Assembly (NCBI GenBank): GCA_028023455.1 | Contig: JAQFVV010012405.1 | Span: 3,723,149 to 3,787,148, forward strand | Reading direction: 5' to 3' | DNA length: 64,000 bases | DNA from: Epiperipatus broadwayi | Lineage: Eukaryota; Onychophora; Udeonychophora; Euonychophora; Peripatidae | Notes under the pieces: model-generated | Database searches by the model: none | Told to the model about the DNA's origin: nothing | Seen by the model: the letters and a program-made list of their open reading frames with translations, nothing else | Translations under genes and position numbers: made by a program | Part shown: in pieces, positions 45,235-57,786 of the stretch | How the letters are laid out: each line of letters begins with the position of its first letter | Position numbering within the stretch: the stretch's first letter is position 1

Positions 45235-45425
45235 TAATTTTTTTTATTTGTAATGAATCTTAATCCACTATACTTTCAATATGTGCATTTGCAGTTCAGT
45301 ACATGTCCACTTTTCACCTTTTAACTTTATAAAATTCCAGTAATGGCATATTTAATATTAGAAAGTTCTTTCCCAATTTGTGCAATTTTCCTTCACTTAA
45401 AAATGGTCTAAAGTTGTAAAAGGTC
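45235..45425 (-). mobile_element. RTE-type LINE copy H, 5' fragment
   Basis: Minus-strand match to the 5' part of copy C (plus-strand landmarks AATGAATCTTAATCCACTAT, GTACATGTCCACTTTTC, TTTTCCTTCACTTAAAAATGG). Decayed, no frame. Confidence 0.6.
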
Positions 45426-45774
45426 ATTATCAAATGACAGCCTTGATCTGAAATCAGGAGATCCTTGGCATCTTTTACCTTCAGCTATCAATTATCACTT
45501 TGGTTGGTGACTTTACAGCCTCCTAGTAATAAGATTCATGATTTACTTTTGTCCATCATGATTGTAAATTATTAGCACACATTCATTCTACCTTCGAGAA
45601 AACTCATAATCATAAAAATCATAATTTTATATTTATTTCATTTAATTCTTTGCCTAGTTTCTTATGAATTTTTTGAATTGTTTTATTTTTTATTCATTCA
45701 TTTTATGTCTTACTTAATTGAAAGTTCAATAATGAGAATACATTTTTAAATAAAAACACTTTGCAGTTTAGTAC

Positions 45775-45840
45775 TTTGGTTGAGTGGTGAACTCTAGACT
45801 CAGTATCTATGAATCATGACTCAAGTCTGTCACCCTTAAT
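45775..45840 (+). mobile_element. tRNA-like SINE head
   Basis: A-box-like TTTGGTTGAGTGGTGAACTC and B-box-like GACTCAAGTCTGTCACC at tRNA spacing. The downstream sequence is AT-rich. Confidence 0.4.
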
Positions 45841-46071
45841 GCTTGAATTTTATATGGACATTCAACCAACAAACCATTTCATAATTCATTTAACAAGCAT
45901 ATTCTATTATTTGCAAATCTGATGCACCCCCTTTTTATAACAGTAATTAAATACATTGTCATCAATTATATTTATATTACTGTATATATTTAGTCATTAT
46001 ACTTATTTAATTACATGTAATGTATATCATGTAATAACTATAATTTTAAAATTAAAATAAATAGTTACACA

Positions 46072-46250
46072 AGGGTACTCAAAAATAACAGAATTTTATA
46101 ATAAAAAAATTGTTTATTTATTTTGTATAAATTTAATCTCTTTTCAAACTACTATCCATTTGATGCAATACATTGGTCTAAATGTGTTTTTAATTTTTCA
46201 AAGTAGTTCAGAAATATTTGCAAAGTGATTCCTTTTAACAACTCTGTCAT
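46072..46250 (-). pseudogene. Possible mariner transposase C-terminal fragment
   Basis: On the minus strand a decayed translation resembles the end of mariner transposases (around FLNYFEKLKTHLDQCI then KRL). The left end, ACTCAAAAATAACAG, could be an inverted terminus. Weak. Confidence 0.3.
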
Positions 46251-46744
46251 TCCCCCCTATCATTTGCAAATACACACACACACAAAAAAGACATTTTTTC
46301 ATTTGAGAGATTAATAAAAAAAATCACATTGAATACAGCTGAGAGATAAACTGGATCAGACTAAATTTAATTAAAAAGTGTTTCACACTTAAGGCTTTGA
46401 GAAATGACACTGTTGAGGTCAAGTTTGCACCCTTTTCATTGCACGAAATTGGATGTTTACATTTTACTGCATCACATAAATGTTTCAAAACTTGCAGATG
46501 AAATATATGACTATTGCAAACTAAATATGAGAGAAAAAAATCAACATTAATTCTAACATTTTAGCCATTATAAAAAAAATTGACAAATATGTGAAATGCA
46601 AAAATGTGCTACATGAAATCACAAATTTCACATGACAATGTCATTTGGAATATTGATGCAGAAGAGTCCCTGCAAGAAGTATGTAGCAGTTGAAGCATAT
46701 GCTACAACAGGTGCATAAACCAAAGGATAATTCTGGTTATTTTT

Positions 46745-46912
46745 GGGTCACCCCTTACAACCCCTCTACCCCCCCCCTTTAAAACCCACCCCCCCCCATT
46801 AGGGGGGGTTTTTTTTTAAAATCCCCCCTTTAATTTTTGGTTGGTTTGTTTTTTTTGTGAGGGATTGGGGGGGGGAAAAGGGAAAAAAAAAAAAAAAAGA
46901 AAAAAGGGGGGA
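46745..46912. other. Homopolymer-dominated block
   Basis: Consecutive runs of C, T, A, G, T, C, T, G and A of 6-17 bases each. Unlike any other part of the window and suspicious as low-quality consensus sequence. Confidence 0.7.
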
Positions 46913-47199
46913 GAAATAGCAACATCCAATTCATAAAAAATGCTTCCAATCCTCTTATTTCAGAAATGCTGAAAATTATTGTGTAATGCAGAAACAATAT
47001 ATTTAATTTTATTTTAAAATATTACTTATTATCTAGTAAATTTTTAGAATATGAGGATGAGACAAAAATTATCTACATTTCAGTTATATTAAAACTTCTG
47101 TTGGCTAAACTATCTTGTCAGCACTTACTATATGAGGGCTTGTTGTCCTTACCACTGCTGTGCAATTTTAAATGTTATGTCAATTTAAATGTGTTTTTT

Positions 47200-48320
47200 G
47201 TGAAAGAAACCATGTCTGCCCCACTTGTGATTTGCAGAACAGAGCAGCAAGAAGTAATTTAATTTTGTGGTCTGATGGTGTAACTGGTGCTTATAATTAT
47301 TGAAGACTTGCTGCACAGTATGAAAAAAGTTTTTTTACTCTGAAAAAGTATGCTTGAATGATAGAGAAGTTCAAGACGGTTTCACAATTATCAGTCTTTA
47401 AAAAAAGCTGGGCATCCATCAACATCTATGACTGATATTGATTCTGTTAAATAAGAAAGCAACAGTGAATCATGTGGCAAATCATTTTCAAATCAACAAA
47501 AGCTCTTCCTATGCAATAATCCATAATAAACTTGGGATTTGAAAAGTTTGTGTAAGATAGGTATCAAAACAACTCACAAAAAAGTCCAAATATATGTATT
47601 TATATGGTTGCATATAAAATGTGGACTGATACTCTAAGGAAAGGAAAGTTTCTTAAAATGAATCATTATAGATGATAAGACATGGATTCATTACTATGAG
47701 CTTGAAAATAAGTGGCAGAGTATGGAATGGAAATATTATCTATTGCCAATCAAAGAAAAAAGTTCAAAACTCAGTCATCAGATAGAAAATTTAAACTTAC
47801 AGCTTTCTGGGATTCTCAGTACCCAGTAATAGATTATTATCAGAAAAAAATAACAATCAATGGTGCTTATTACAGTGAAATTCTGACTAAAATTTTAAAG
47901 AATAAAATTTGAACAGAGTGCAGATCACTGCTCTCCTAGAGTATTGTGGTTTTGCATGATAATATATTTCCATATACCACTTCCCACACTGGCAGTACTC
48001 TCCAAAAATTTTATTTTAAGTGTTGGAGCATCCTTCTTATAGTCCTCATCTGGCCTCATTGGATTATTAACTGTTTAATTTCTTAAAAGAAATTTTAAAA
48101 TGACAAAGATTCATTTGTAATAAAAGGATAAATGCAATGGTGCATTCATAACTCACAAGCAACCTACTACAAAATCATGTTGACAGATTGACAAAGAATA
48201 TTGAAAAGCAGACAGATTATATTAAAAAATAATGTATTTGCCTTTTCTGATAGCTAATTAAAGCAAATTCTACAGACAGATTACAGATATTTTTTTGACT
48301 CACTGTGATACATTTAGACA
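47200..48320 (+). pseudogene. Mariner-family transposase pseudogene
   Basis: A frameshifted translation shows mariner landmarks in order. Near 47212-47300: an RTEQQEVI / L.AQY-like N-terminal helix-turn-helix. Near 47410-47440: AGHPSTSMTD, the inter-domain R/GRPSTS motif. Near 47676-47705: DKTWIHYYE, the first catalytic Asp region. 47712-47912: LTAFWDSQYPVIDYYQKK then TINGAYYSEIL, the second catalytic Asp block. Near 47955-48060: VLHDN then a decayed P.SPDL-like segment. Many stops make it inactive. It would have cut and pasted its own element. Confidence 0.75.
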
Positions 48321-49000
48321 CTATGAATTGTATTAAAAACTGCACTTACCTTTATTTATTTTTTAGATATGCTTAAAAGATACATTCCCCTACAGATTCT
48401 TGAAACACATTAGTAAAGATATCTGAAAAAGAGAATTGATCTCCCAGTATGCATTTCATGCTGAACCAACATTCTTCAGTTGGCCAAGTTCTGTTTTATG
48501 CAACTGTCATGATTAGTTTTAAAAGTATGGCTGTCAATACTATTTTTCAAGAGTGTTGAATTAAATTATAAAAAGAAAGATGTTAAGGTCATGATTGAAA
48601 AAACATTTCCAAGAACTGTTAATTGGCCTCACCTATTGTTTTATCTAAAAATAAAAGTTTGTTGTATAGGAGGTCAAATAAAAAAAACACAAGAAGTTTG
48701 ATTAGAAAACATTGTATTGAACTGCAATCCATGGACATTGAGCTCTAGAATCAGCCATTTTATTATTTTTTAAAATCATGCAGGACTTAAAAGTATATCA
48801 CTTGTCTGTTGATACACTTGATTATTGCTTTAACAATAAATTAGATAGCCTAATCCTGTCTAATAGGATAATGGTGGCTATGGTTATTAAAGAACCAAAG
48901 TCACCAAAATGTATGGGTACTGAACTGAGTTCAGACCTATATGACAATATAAGCTAATGAGCTTGGATTGAAAATATTATGGTGTTTTGAGGGTTGCATT
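48321..49000. other. AT-rich spacer
   Basis: No gene recognised. Confidence 0.4.
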
Positions 49001-49175
49001 AGATCCTAAGATTTAGTGCTCTCAGATTCAATGCTTCTCACTGATGAAGGCCACAAGCCAGAAACTGGTCCAGGATATTGGATGAGTAGGCACTAGATGG
49101 GGATTTTATGCATAAGCCATCTGTTTTCCATTGATTACCCTGTCTTGCATTAGAGTGTTTTGCCTGCTTTAATAA
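49001..49175 (+). repeat. Repeat family C, single-arm copy
   Basis: Matches the right half of 62877-63153 (GTGCTCTCAGATTCAATGC..., GATGAGTAGGCACTAGAT, TTTTGCCTG). Contains the hammerhead-like core at 49026-49083. Confidence 0.7.
49026..49083 (+). ncRNA. Hammerhead-ribozyme-like motif, family C copy 1
   Basis: CTGATGA at 49041-49047, stem II GGC-CACAA-GCC, GAAAC, then GGTC. The outer helix ATTCAA (49026-49031) pairs with TTGGAT (49078-49083). The proximal stem I is weakened here (A-C and C-A mismatches next to the site), so this copy is probably inactive. Confidence 0.5.
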
Positions 49176-49590
49176 TTTAGATAGCAGCTGAAGTAATTTA
49201 ACAATTTTTTTTTCATAAGTGCTTGATCTTACTTTCATTAAGATATTTATATAAAATATAATCCATTGCAATTTCTTGTAGAGGAACATTATAGAAGATT
49301 GTGAAGGCTTACTTATTTTGTGTGGTAAGGATTTGAGTGTTTTATCTTCATATAAGAACTGTTATATTTTTATTTTTCAACAAATATCACATGATTGGAT
49401 TGTTGGCTGTGGAAGTTATTTAAAGAAATTCAAGTTGTAACCATGGGAAGTGTAGGCACTCCTAATGCATCCTTGGGTCTTTACATATAAAAAAATAGGT
49501 ACATTCATTTTAAACTGACTAGTTATTGAATTTTAATGTAATGTTTATTGATTGAAAAACTCATTACATCAAATTATAAGTTACATTAGA

Positions 49591-49793
49591 ATATAGGGGA
49601 TTTGAATTAAGATTTTCAAGCACCCACCAACTATCCACACTATCTCAAACAACTGATATACATGCCCAGCATGAAATACATATATTGGTGATTATTTATC
49701 TTTTCTATGGTGTGTGTGGTCATGTATATCAGTTGTATGAGATAGTGTGGATAGTTGGTGGTGCTTGAAAGTCCGAGTTCAAATCCCCTATAT
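49591..49793. mobile_element. Foldback element built of inverted tRNA-like arms
   Basis: Arms of about 75 bases (ATATAGGGGATTTGAA...CAACTGATATACATG and its complement) surround a 50-base centre. The right arm has a B-box-like GAGTTCAAATCCCC, suggesting a SINE-derived inverted pair. A partial copy lies at 50867-50978. Confidence 0.7.
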
Positions 49794-50446
49794 TTACAAT
49801 TAACCCCCAGGTTTGAGAAGAGTGCCTGGTTTTCAAATATTTACATTAGAATGTAAACAATAATAATTTAAATCTGATAACATATAACATATTTCTTCCA
49901 AAATTGATCATTATAGATAAATAAATAATTTGCGATAACACAAACAATTAAAATTTAAAAAAAATTATGATAATGAAAAACAATGTAATATGAAGGATAT
50001 CAATAATCAACTAAAATAATGCCAGTAAACAAAATAATAACATAGAATTGAACATTTGTTGTGGTGACAGAGAAACTCCAGATAATGGTGTAAAATCCAC
50101 ATATATCTGCATGAGAGTAGTTTCCATTTTTTAATTTTTCTCAAATTTATTGAAAAAGATATATATATTTTTGGTTTTTTTATTTTAAACTGTACATAGT
50201 GATTCTCTAGAAACTAAAGTGTAAAGATTAGAAAGACGATACATTTGATAGAAGAAAGCAAAAAAAAAAACCTTTGCGATGTTGTTTTTTAGTGATATTA
50301 AAGGATAAAGAAGCATTTGTGAATACTGTTCGTTAATGATGTTCCGGAGATTGTCGGAGATCTAATTAGTAAACAAATTATAATTCGATAGTTTTGTAAA
50401 GAAAAATAATGAAATGAAACATGCTTTTATCATTTTCTTTTTATAG

Positions 50447-50550
50447 CTACAAAGATGACAAATAGCAACCAAATTTGCAACGATCACTGTCTCAGAAAGA
50501 AAGGAATTAATGGAAAGAATCTCAACCTTGACTTTTATCAAAAAATCCAG
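50447..50550 (+). other. Candidate exon with a start codon
   Basis: A pyrimidine-rich acceptor (TTTTCTTTTTATAG) precedes 50447, an ATG follows at 50455, an open frame of 32 codons runs to 50550, and the next bases are GTATTT after AATCCAG, a plausible donor. Base composition is less AT-rich than the flanks. The peptide (MTNSNQICNDHCLRKK...) is not recognised. Chance is quite possible. Confidence 0.3.
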
Positions 50551-50866
50551 GTATTTATGCTACAGATGGCACAATTTGAATTTGTGAACAATGTTCGTTG
50601 GTCATTTGTAAAACGGGAAAGTGAATTGTTTTGGGCCTACGATCATTAATCATATTATAAAAATTCCAATATTTGAATTTTTGTTAGAATATGAATTGAA
50701 ATGGTTGGGCAAATTTGGAAATATGATTTGTTTTTAGCAAGTAGTTAATTATCAGTGAGTGGGACAGGATTAAAGTGTGAGGTTTGGCTATCTTAATATA
50801 TATCTGAGCACTTATAGCATATATGTGTAGAGATTGTAATCTGGACCAACTGATGATTTCTGGTTT

Positions 50867-50978
50867 AGTATGAAATACGTATATTGGTGATTATTTATTT
50901 TTTCAAGTGTATCAGTGTTATGAGATAGTGTGTAGAATGGTGGGTCGTGTGAAAGTCTGTGTTCATATACCCTATATA
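50867..50978 (+). repeat. Partial copy of the 49591-49793 foldback
   Basis: Shares TGAAATACGTATATTGGTGA and ATGAGATAGTGTG and the B-box region with the centre and right arm of that element. Confidence 0.6.
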
Positions 50979-51939
50979 TTACATATATAGACACAGGTAT
51001 ATAATAAGCCTGTGTGTTTCAATTGGGACAGGATTGTAGATTCGTGTCCTAGGAAATAATGTTTTAATATATATATATCTCATTAATCATCATCCATCCA
51101 CAGTTATATTACTTATTGAGGTTCGAACGTAGATAATGATAAAAGAAATGCAGATTTTAGCTTAGTTTGACTACATACATTTTTGTATTCATGTGACTGC
51201 GTGATTCGTGTGTATGTATGTGATGTTATCTAAAGTAATAAAAAAGAAATTAAGTAAGTATTGAACAATTGGCAAATTATAACTGAAAAAAAAAAACAAT
51301 TCTGCTTCAAATTAATCTTTAACTTGCTTTTGAATCTTATAAACAGAATTTTCTTTATATTTTTTTAATTTGAAAATCGAAAAGAAAAAGGTGTATATTT
51401 AAGAAAAGTTAAAAAAAAAAAATTAAATGCAAGTTAATTGGAAAAAGAATTTAACTTTTAAAAAGGTAAAAAATCATTCTTAATAATTAAAATAAATAAA
51501 AAAAATATGACCAAACGATCCATTATCTGAATAGTTTGGTTTTTACTGTATTTTATTTTTTTGTCCCGTTAATCATCGCATTACTTCTTCTTCATTCTAT
51601 CGAATAAACTTTTTTATTATTATTTAATATAAAGTTGAATTCAACTCTAATAAATAATTCCGATAAAGCTACATGTAAAAAGTTTTGTTCAATTTAGTTT
51701 TCAGGTTAGTTTTTTCTTCTTTTTAATTAAAGAACGATGTAAAGAATTAAGGCAAATCTAGTTAAAGTAAAGACCAAATTTAACTCATCCAAACTATTTG
51801 TAATTAAAATTTATCCCCAAAGGCGGACAAAATAATAAGATAAATATTAAAAAGATACAATTAAAATGTATTTGGATAAAAAAAAAAAAGAAAACAATTA
51901 TCTCAAATAATTTTGGGGAAAAGATAAACATTTCTTTAA
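50979..51939. other. AT-rich spacer
   Basis: No gene recognised. Confidence 0.4.
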
Positions 51940-52285
51940 AAAATGAAGTGGCTTCGATAAGAAAAGATCTCTTTTTCGCCCTAAGTTAACCTCTGGGGAC
52001 CTGTCTTTGTTATGTTTACGTAGTAGAAATGATCCTCGCGCTACAGCCTGCGCTTCTAGAACCCGGACACCTTTATTAAGCTGTGATTAACAGGCAAGCT
52101 GCTATGATCTTTGGAGAACAGGTTTTTAATTTGTTTCTGATGAGAGACTAAAGCTTCAACATTGCCAGTTGATTAGGTGAACTGAGCCGTGATCGCTGTT
52201 GGAGACCCAGGAGAACTTCGCGGCATCCGACACCTCTAGACCCGCAAAGAGAAAACAGACATTAAAGGTTTGCCTTTTCATCAAT
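51940..52285 (+). other. Higher-complexity island, possible untranslated exon
   Basis: About 340 bases with more GC (CCTCGCGCTACAGCCTGCG, ACTTCGCGGCATCCGACACC) than anything nearby. No long open frame and no repeat match in the window. A donor-like AAAG|GTTTGCC ends it. It could be a 5' non-coding exon, a promoter region or an unrecognised repeat. Confidence 0.3.
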
Positions 52286-52810
52286 CAACGACTGTATCCA
52301 AGAAATTAAGAAAATAATTAAAGAACTTTAAATATTAAATGTTCATATATCCAGCTGGTTTAATAATTATCTTATATTTTTTTGAACGAATTGGTAATAA
52401 TAAAGCATTTATATATTCAGTATTATAGTTTTTGAAGTAAACTAAAAATACATAATTAATAGATGTATGTACATATATGTTTCTGTGTATATATGTGTTA
52501 TGATTTTAAATAGATATCTAAAATCTGCAAAAAAAAAAAAAAACAGGTTTTATGATTTTAGAAAAATCTTTTGACGAAACGAGCAATAATCGGTCGATCA
52601 TCGTCAACATCAGTAGTAATGTAATGTCGTTTTACCAACTTTTTAACAACTTATTGTATCGAAGATTCATTCTAATGTTTCATATATTCTACGATAGATT
52701 CCGAAAAGCAGGTCACGATAGTAAATTAAAGCAATTAAACATTCTCAGTAGATATCATTGCTCGCTCTTTTATTAATACAATTTATTTTAGCTTTTTAAT
52801 ATTTAAAGCT
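52286..52810. other. AT-rich spacer
   Basis: A 74-codon plus-strand frame at 52552-52776 has no recognised signature. Confidence 0.35.
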
Positions 52811-52814
52811 ACAT

Positions 52815-53055
52815 TAAATTGATTTGGTCTGGGCATTCGGCTAGAAGAAGTGGCAAAAGATGAAAAACTAAAATCTTGAACTGGATGCTACAAGATTGTA
52901 AAAGTCCTAGAAAAAGACTACATGTGCAATGGAAAGACGACATAAAAAACTTTTCTGGAGTGCTATGAAGAAACCGAGGATATGAGTAATTGGATTAAAT
53001 TAGGATAGATCTTCATTCTGCTGTGAATTAATAATGGTTGAAAGTGATGGTGATG
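52815..53055 (+). mobile_element. RTE-type LINE copy E, 3' end
   Basis: Matches the last 230 bases of copies A and B (TCTTGAACTGGATGCTACAA, GATTGTAAAAGTCCTAG, ATCTTCATTCTGCTGTG) and ends at a short GAT-type tail. Heavily 5'-truncated, as is usual for LINEs. Confidence 0.7.
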
Positions 53056-55479
53056 TAAAACTTTAATGAGTTATTTATATCATCAAAAATAAGTAGATTA
53101 CGTGCTCTGAAGTAATTAATGTTTGGACACTCAAGTGTTACATTGAGCATAAAAGTTTATTCAATTGACATAAGTAATGTTTTTTTTTTATTCAACTGTA
53201 AATCATGTCAAAAACTTTTAGCTGTTAAGCCCACATTATTCTATCATTAATGTAAGCTTTTTATTTAAACAATAAGGAAACAACTCATTATGTTGCTAAA
53301 TCTTTTAGAAATTCCATTTCATGCTATTCAGAAGTAGCCTTGCATCATAGCATATCTTATCTTCCTCATTTATTCTAAGGGTGAATCTACTACTACTTGG
53401 AGTTATGATACAAGTACTTCATTGGCAGCTTTTTTAGCCTATTGGTGAATAACATGTCCCTACTTAGAGAAAAAGTGCCTCTACAAAATTTCTGGATATT
53501 CAACTAAATATTACCATGAAGAATATATACAGTCATGTTTACCCTTTGGTAGTGACTTCCTATTCTTTCACACATTTCTCTATCTGATATAAGAAAAAAG
53601 TTGCTTCACAGTAAACATAAAATGTGTTTGCATAGTTTAAGTTCTCTCTATATAGTTTATATCCTAAGTCTTATATCAAATCAAGATTCCTTTTTTGAAT
53701 AATCAACATCCAAATTTTTTTCCAGTTACAATTGTAAAACCATCAGGATGTTATTGGAGTCTCATCAACAGATTCATGACAACACATAGTCACTGTACAT
53801 ACCATCTTCTAAATAAAATTTTGATACACATTGACTATGTATGCATGAAGAAACCCAAAACATGAACTACATAGTAATAGTCATCATAGCAAAATCCAAC
53901 AACTTAATAAAAAACCTTGGAAAATCTATATTTTCATTGGAACTTCTACATATTTCTTTATGATATTTTGTTAATAGTTCAGATTGTCTTAAAAAATCCT
54001 AAGCTAAACAAATAAGAGTTATAAATGATCTTTATATCATATGTATATATTAGAATGTATTCAGTTCATTGTGAATACATTTTTAAAATTTTAATAACTG
54101 AAATAACATAAGTTTTTCCTCCTTCAAAATTATAAAATTCATAGTTTACTTGTCTGTAGTCATATAGAATTATTATAAAGTTTACTCAAAAGTAAGTAAT
54201 GTGTTTCTTGTGATAATCAGGAAGCAGAATGAGCATTATCTTCAAAGTAAAAATGAGAAGTCATTTGAAAGCAAGCTCAGATAACTATGTATTAGAATCA
54301 CTTGGTCATTGTTTGCTATCTTCTAAAATAACTTATTTTAGAATATCAATATAAAATCTTGATGACCTTATTATATAATTAAGAAGCATAATTATGCAAT
54401 AGAAAATCCTAAATTATATACCTTGCTAATTTTCAGATTTATAAGTTGAGAAAATATACACAGTAAAGACAAATAAAAGTAACACTTATTTGAACGTGTC
54501 TTATAAGTTTGAATCTGGATAACAAAATAATATTATAATGACTGAATGCTAAAAGAAACCATTTTTACTTTGAATTTAAAACAATACATTAACCCATATT
54601 GTAACTCATATATGTATTTCTGGTCTGATATACATGTATTTTGGATTTTCAAGGATTCTATATAAAAGATATTTGACTCAATAACATTCATATAATTTCC
54701 ACATATTGTATTGTTAATAATTAATTAAAACTTATTTTAATTGTAGTTATTGATTCTAGATGTCAGCTATAATCAACAATTTAAAAAAAGGAAATGACTT
54801 AGAAAATAGATCTTTATGCTTATGCAATATAAAGTTGATTTTGATGGTTGTTTTATATTCCACAGTGGTGTTAACACAGCAGTTCATTCAAGTGTTTGAT
54901 TTTGGTGGTTGTTTTACTCTGTATCAATGTTTAAAAAAAGGTAAATATATTTTTTAATTAAAATTGTTTTAATATTAATATTTCTGGGTCATATTTCATA
55001 ACAGTACTGTTAATAGCAATCCATTCAGAAGTGCTTCTTTTTTGTCTTCTGTTCTATAGTTTTGCATTCATTTGATAGCAAAAACAAAACTGAAATGTGT
55101 TTTTAAATTAATATTATTCCTAATTAAACTATTTATATTGCAGATTTTCTAATTAAAAAATTAATTCAGGGAGATCAAAGATTGTGGCTTTATGAGAAAA
55201 TACTCAGTGTACTTATACAACTTTGTATTTTTAAAAGGTGACTTTGGCTTTTGAGAAATTGAAAATTGGAATGTTAAACACAATTTATTTACACATTTAT
55301 TTTTATTTGTCATAAATTAAATAAAATATTTATTTCTCAATAAGCATGTCATGTTTACATTGATTTTTTTTTTTTAGCAAAAATTATTCATATACAATGC
55401 TCAGGAAATACTTTAGCTTTTGTAAAATTTGAAAATTATTTTTATTTTTGTAAAATATAAATTGAATTTTTTGTTTATT
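53056..55479. other. AT-rich spacer, no gene recognised
   Basis: No coding or structured repeat signature found. Confidence 0.4.
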
Positions 55480-55587
55480 AATAAACATGTGGTGTCAAGT
55501 GTTGGTGGCCAAGTGGTTAGCACAACTGCCTTGGGTTTACTTCCCGGCCGACACTTTGACACATAAAAAAAAATAAACATGTGGTGT
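55480..55587 (+). mobile_element. 76-bp tRNA-like retrocopy with 16-bp target-site duplication
   Basis: AATAAACATGTGGTGT occurs at 55480-55495 and again at 55572-55587. Between them is a short unit with an A box (TGGCCAAGTGGTTAGCAC), a B-box-like GGGTTTACTTCCCGG and an A-rich tail. It is a very short SINE or retroposed tRNA fragment inserted by LINE machinery. Confidence 0.75.
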
Positions 55588-57786
55588 TTATATTCAGCTT
55601 TTATTTGAATATAATTAAATAAAATAATCAATCAACAAATGATCAATGACAAACAGAAAGTGATTAAAAACATTTTTAAATAAGTAACATCCATTTTCAA
55701 AATGTCACTATTATTTTTTGTAGTGTCTTTTAATTATAATTTTTTAAAAAATATTTTAAAGAATACTTTTGCTGTTTGAATGTATTCTTTATCAAAATTC
55801 ACTTTACGACTAGAAATTTTATTAAGAATAATTTTATTTTGTTAAAAATGTAGTTTTCAATTTAACTGCTTGAGTTTGCAGTTGCCATATTGAATTTTTT
55901 AAAAAATTGACCTGAGACACAATTTTCACAATAACTTCAATTTGAACAATGTTAGAGCAAAAAAATTTACATTAATAGAAACTAGAAAAACAAATGAAAA
56001 CAAGAAGTCTAAGACAAATAATGATAATTATTTAAAAAATAAGGAAAAAAGACACGTGAAAAAAAAAGAAATTTCAACATCTGACATAATTATTATTTTA
56101 TTGTTTGTTCATAAATTCTAATTTATCATTAACTAAGTTTAAATTACATCTTCAGTGATAATTTCTTTGTATTTCACACAAAATTATCTTTCAAACCATA
56201 TATAATACTTCTTAGCTGAGATAATCCATAGCTTCAGAATCTCCAAAACAAGTCACATATGAATTCTTCATTTTTATTTTGTACCCCAAAAGTTACTAAA
56301 TCTCAAAGATAATTATAAGAAAAAGATTCATTTTAATAAAAGATACAAAACAAATCATTTTTAGAAGATAGATATGCATTTCTCATCATAACAATTGACT
56401 TCTTGTCTATACAAAACTAGAAATTGTGGGCTACTGTCTGTATCACTGATAAAATGAGTTTCATCTCTTCATTTTATATTTTTGTGTACATAAGTGATGT
56501 TTATATTCTTTATGCATATTAGTGATGCTATCTTGTTATATTTATTGTCCCATGAAGATATAATTTATTTGCATATAGCTCACTTGCTAGATATAGACTT
56601 GAAAATAATGTGATGCAAGATGTGGCAAAACTACTGACTTCACAGCATGAATTCCATGTCATACATGCATAACCACTGTGGCTACTACTACACATACATC
56701 ATATGAAATCTCTCTTTTATTTGTTTTAAGTGTTTATACTTTCACATGGCACTATGACTTTGTGAATGCTTTATCAACTGCAAGCTGCAACCTTCTGTAT
56801 TCACCTTTACCCAGCTTAGTAATGGCAATTGGTCCTCCAAAACTCATCATTAAGCAAGAATATCGTATAAATAATACGTATTTATAGTGGAGGTCTATGG
56901 GGAAAAAATTGGTCGGTTCCAGTCGACAGAAAATATCCACATTGGTTTCCAAGCTCAAAGATTTTCTTGATTTTTTTATGACAATTATGACTAAATACGG
57001 TATCTAAGAAGAAAAGTTTTATATCACTAGGAAAAAAAAATGCATATTTTCACTGTTTAAAAAGTATAGTACAGCAAAAAGAAAGAGAAAGTAAAACTAA
57101 ATTTGAATTTAAGAGTTTTTATATTCTTCCGCAGAGGTTTTTCAACGTAATGAAAAAAAAATCCACACTGATGTGCATTTTTTTAAAATTTGTATTACAG
57201 TACATATTACTGTACATTTATGTTTATTCCTTATGTGAAATTATTCAAATTAAAAAACAATGCTTAATTATAAATTATTTAATTGAACATAAAGATTTAT
57301 TACTGTACAAGTAAATCGGTTAACTTTAAAAAAAAAATTCAACTTATTTTAAAAGGGAAAAAAACCCAATTGTACTAATTTTCTAAAAACATTTGCTAAG
57401 TTTATTTTTCTTTTATTTTATATTTGCTATAAGTCGATTGTTGGAATCTTAATAAATACTGTACAGTAATTTTAGTAATCTAATAGTGTCCCCCCTCCCT
57501 TTTGTGTAGAAAGAAATTCATTAACATTTATTTTAAATACAGTACAATCTGTTTTTCTTTTTAAACTTTTCTAATTCGACATTTGTGTTTAAAATGTTGT
57601 TTTTCTTTTTTCTCAGTGATGAAAGTTTATTCATCAAAAAAAGGTACAAATATAGTTAAATAAGAGGTTTACAAAGAATTGTAAAAATGAAGTTCAGGAA
57701 CAACATGATAAAAGGGGAAGAATACATATGAAAAGGAAAAGGGATATGGAAAGGGTTATCTTAACCATTAAAGACAAATGAATGTT
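55588..57786. other. AT-rich spacer, no gene recognised
   Basis: Overlapping short frames at 56678-56958 on both strands have no signature. Confidence 0.4.

Noticed and set aside
52130-52165. CTGATGAGAGACTAAAGC as another hammerhead core
   Set aside because: No GAAA strand or helix partners at the right spacing.
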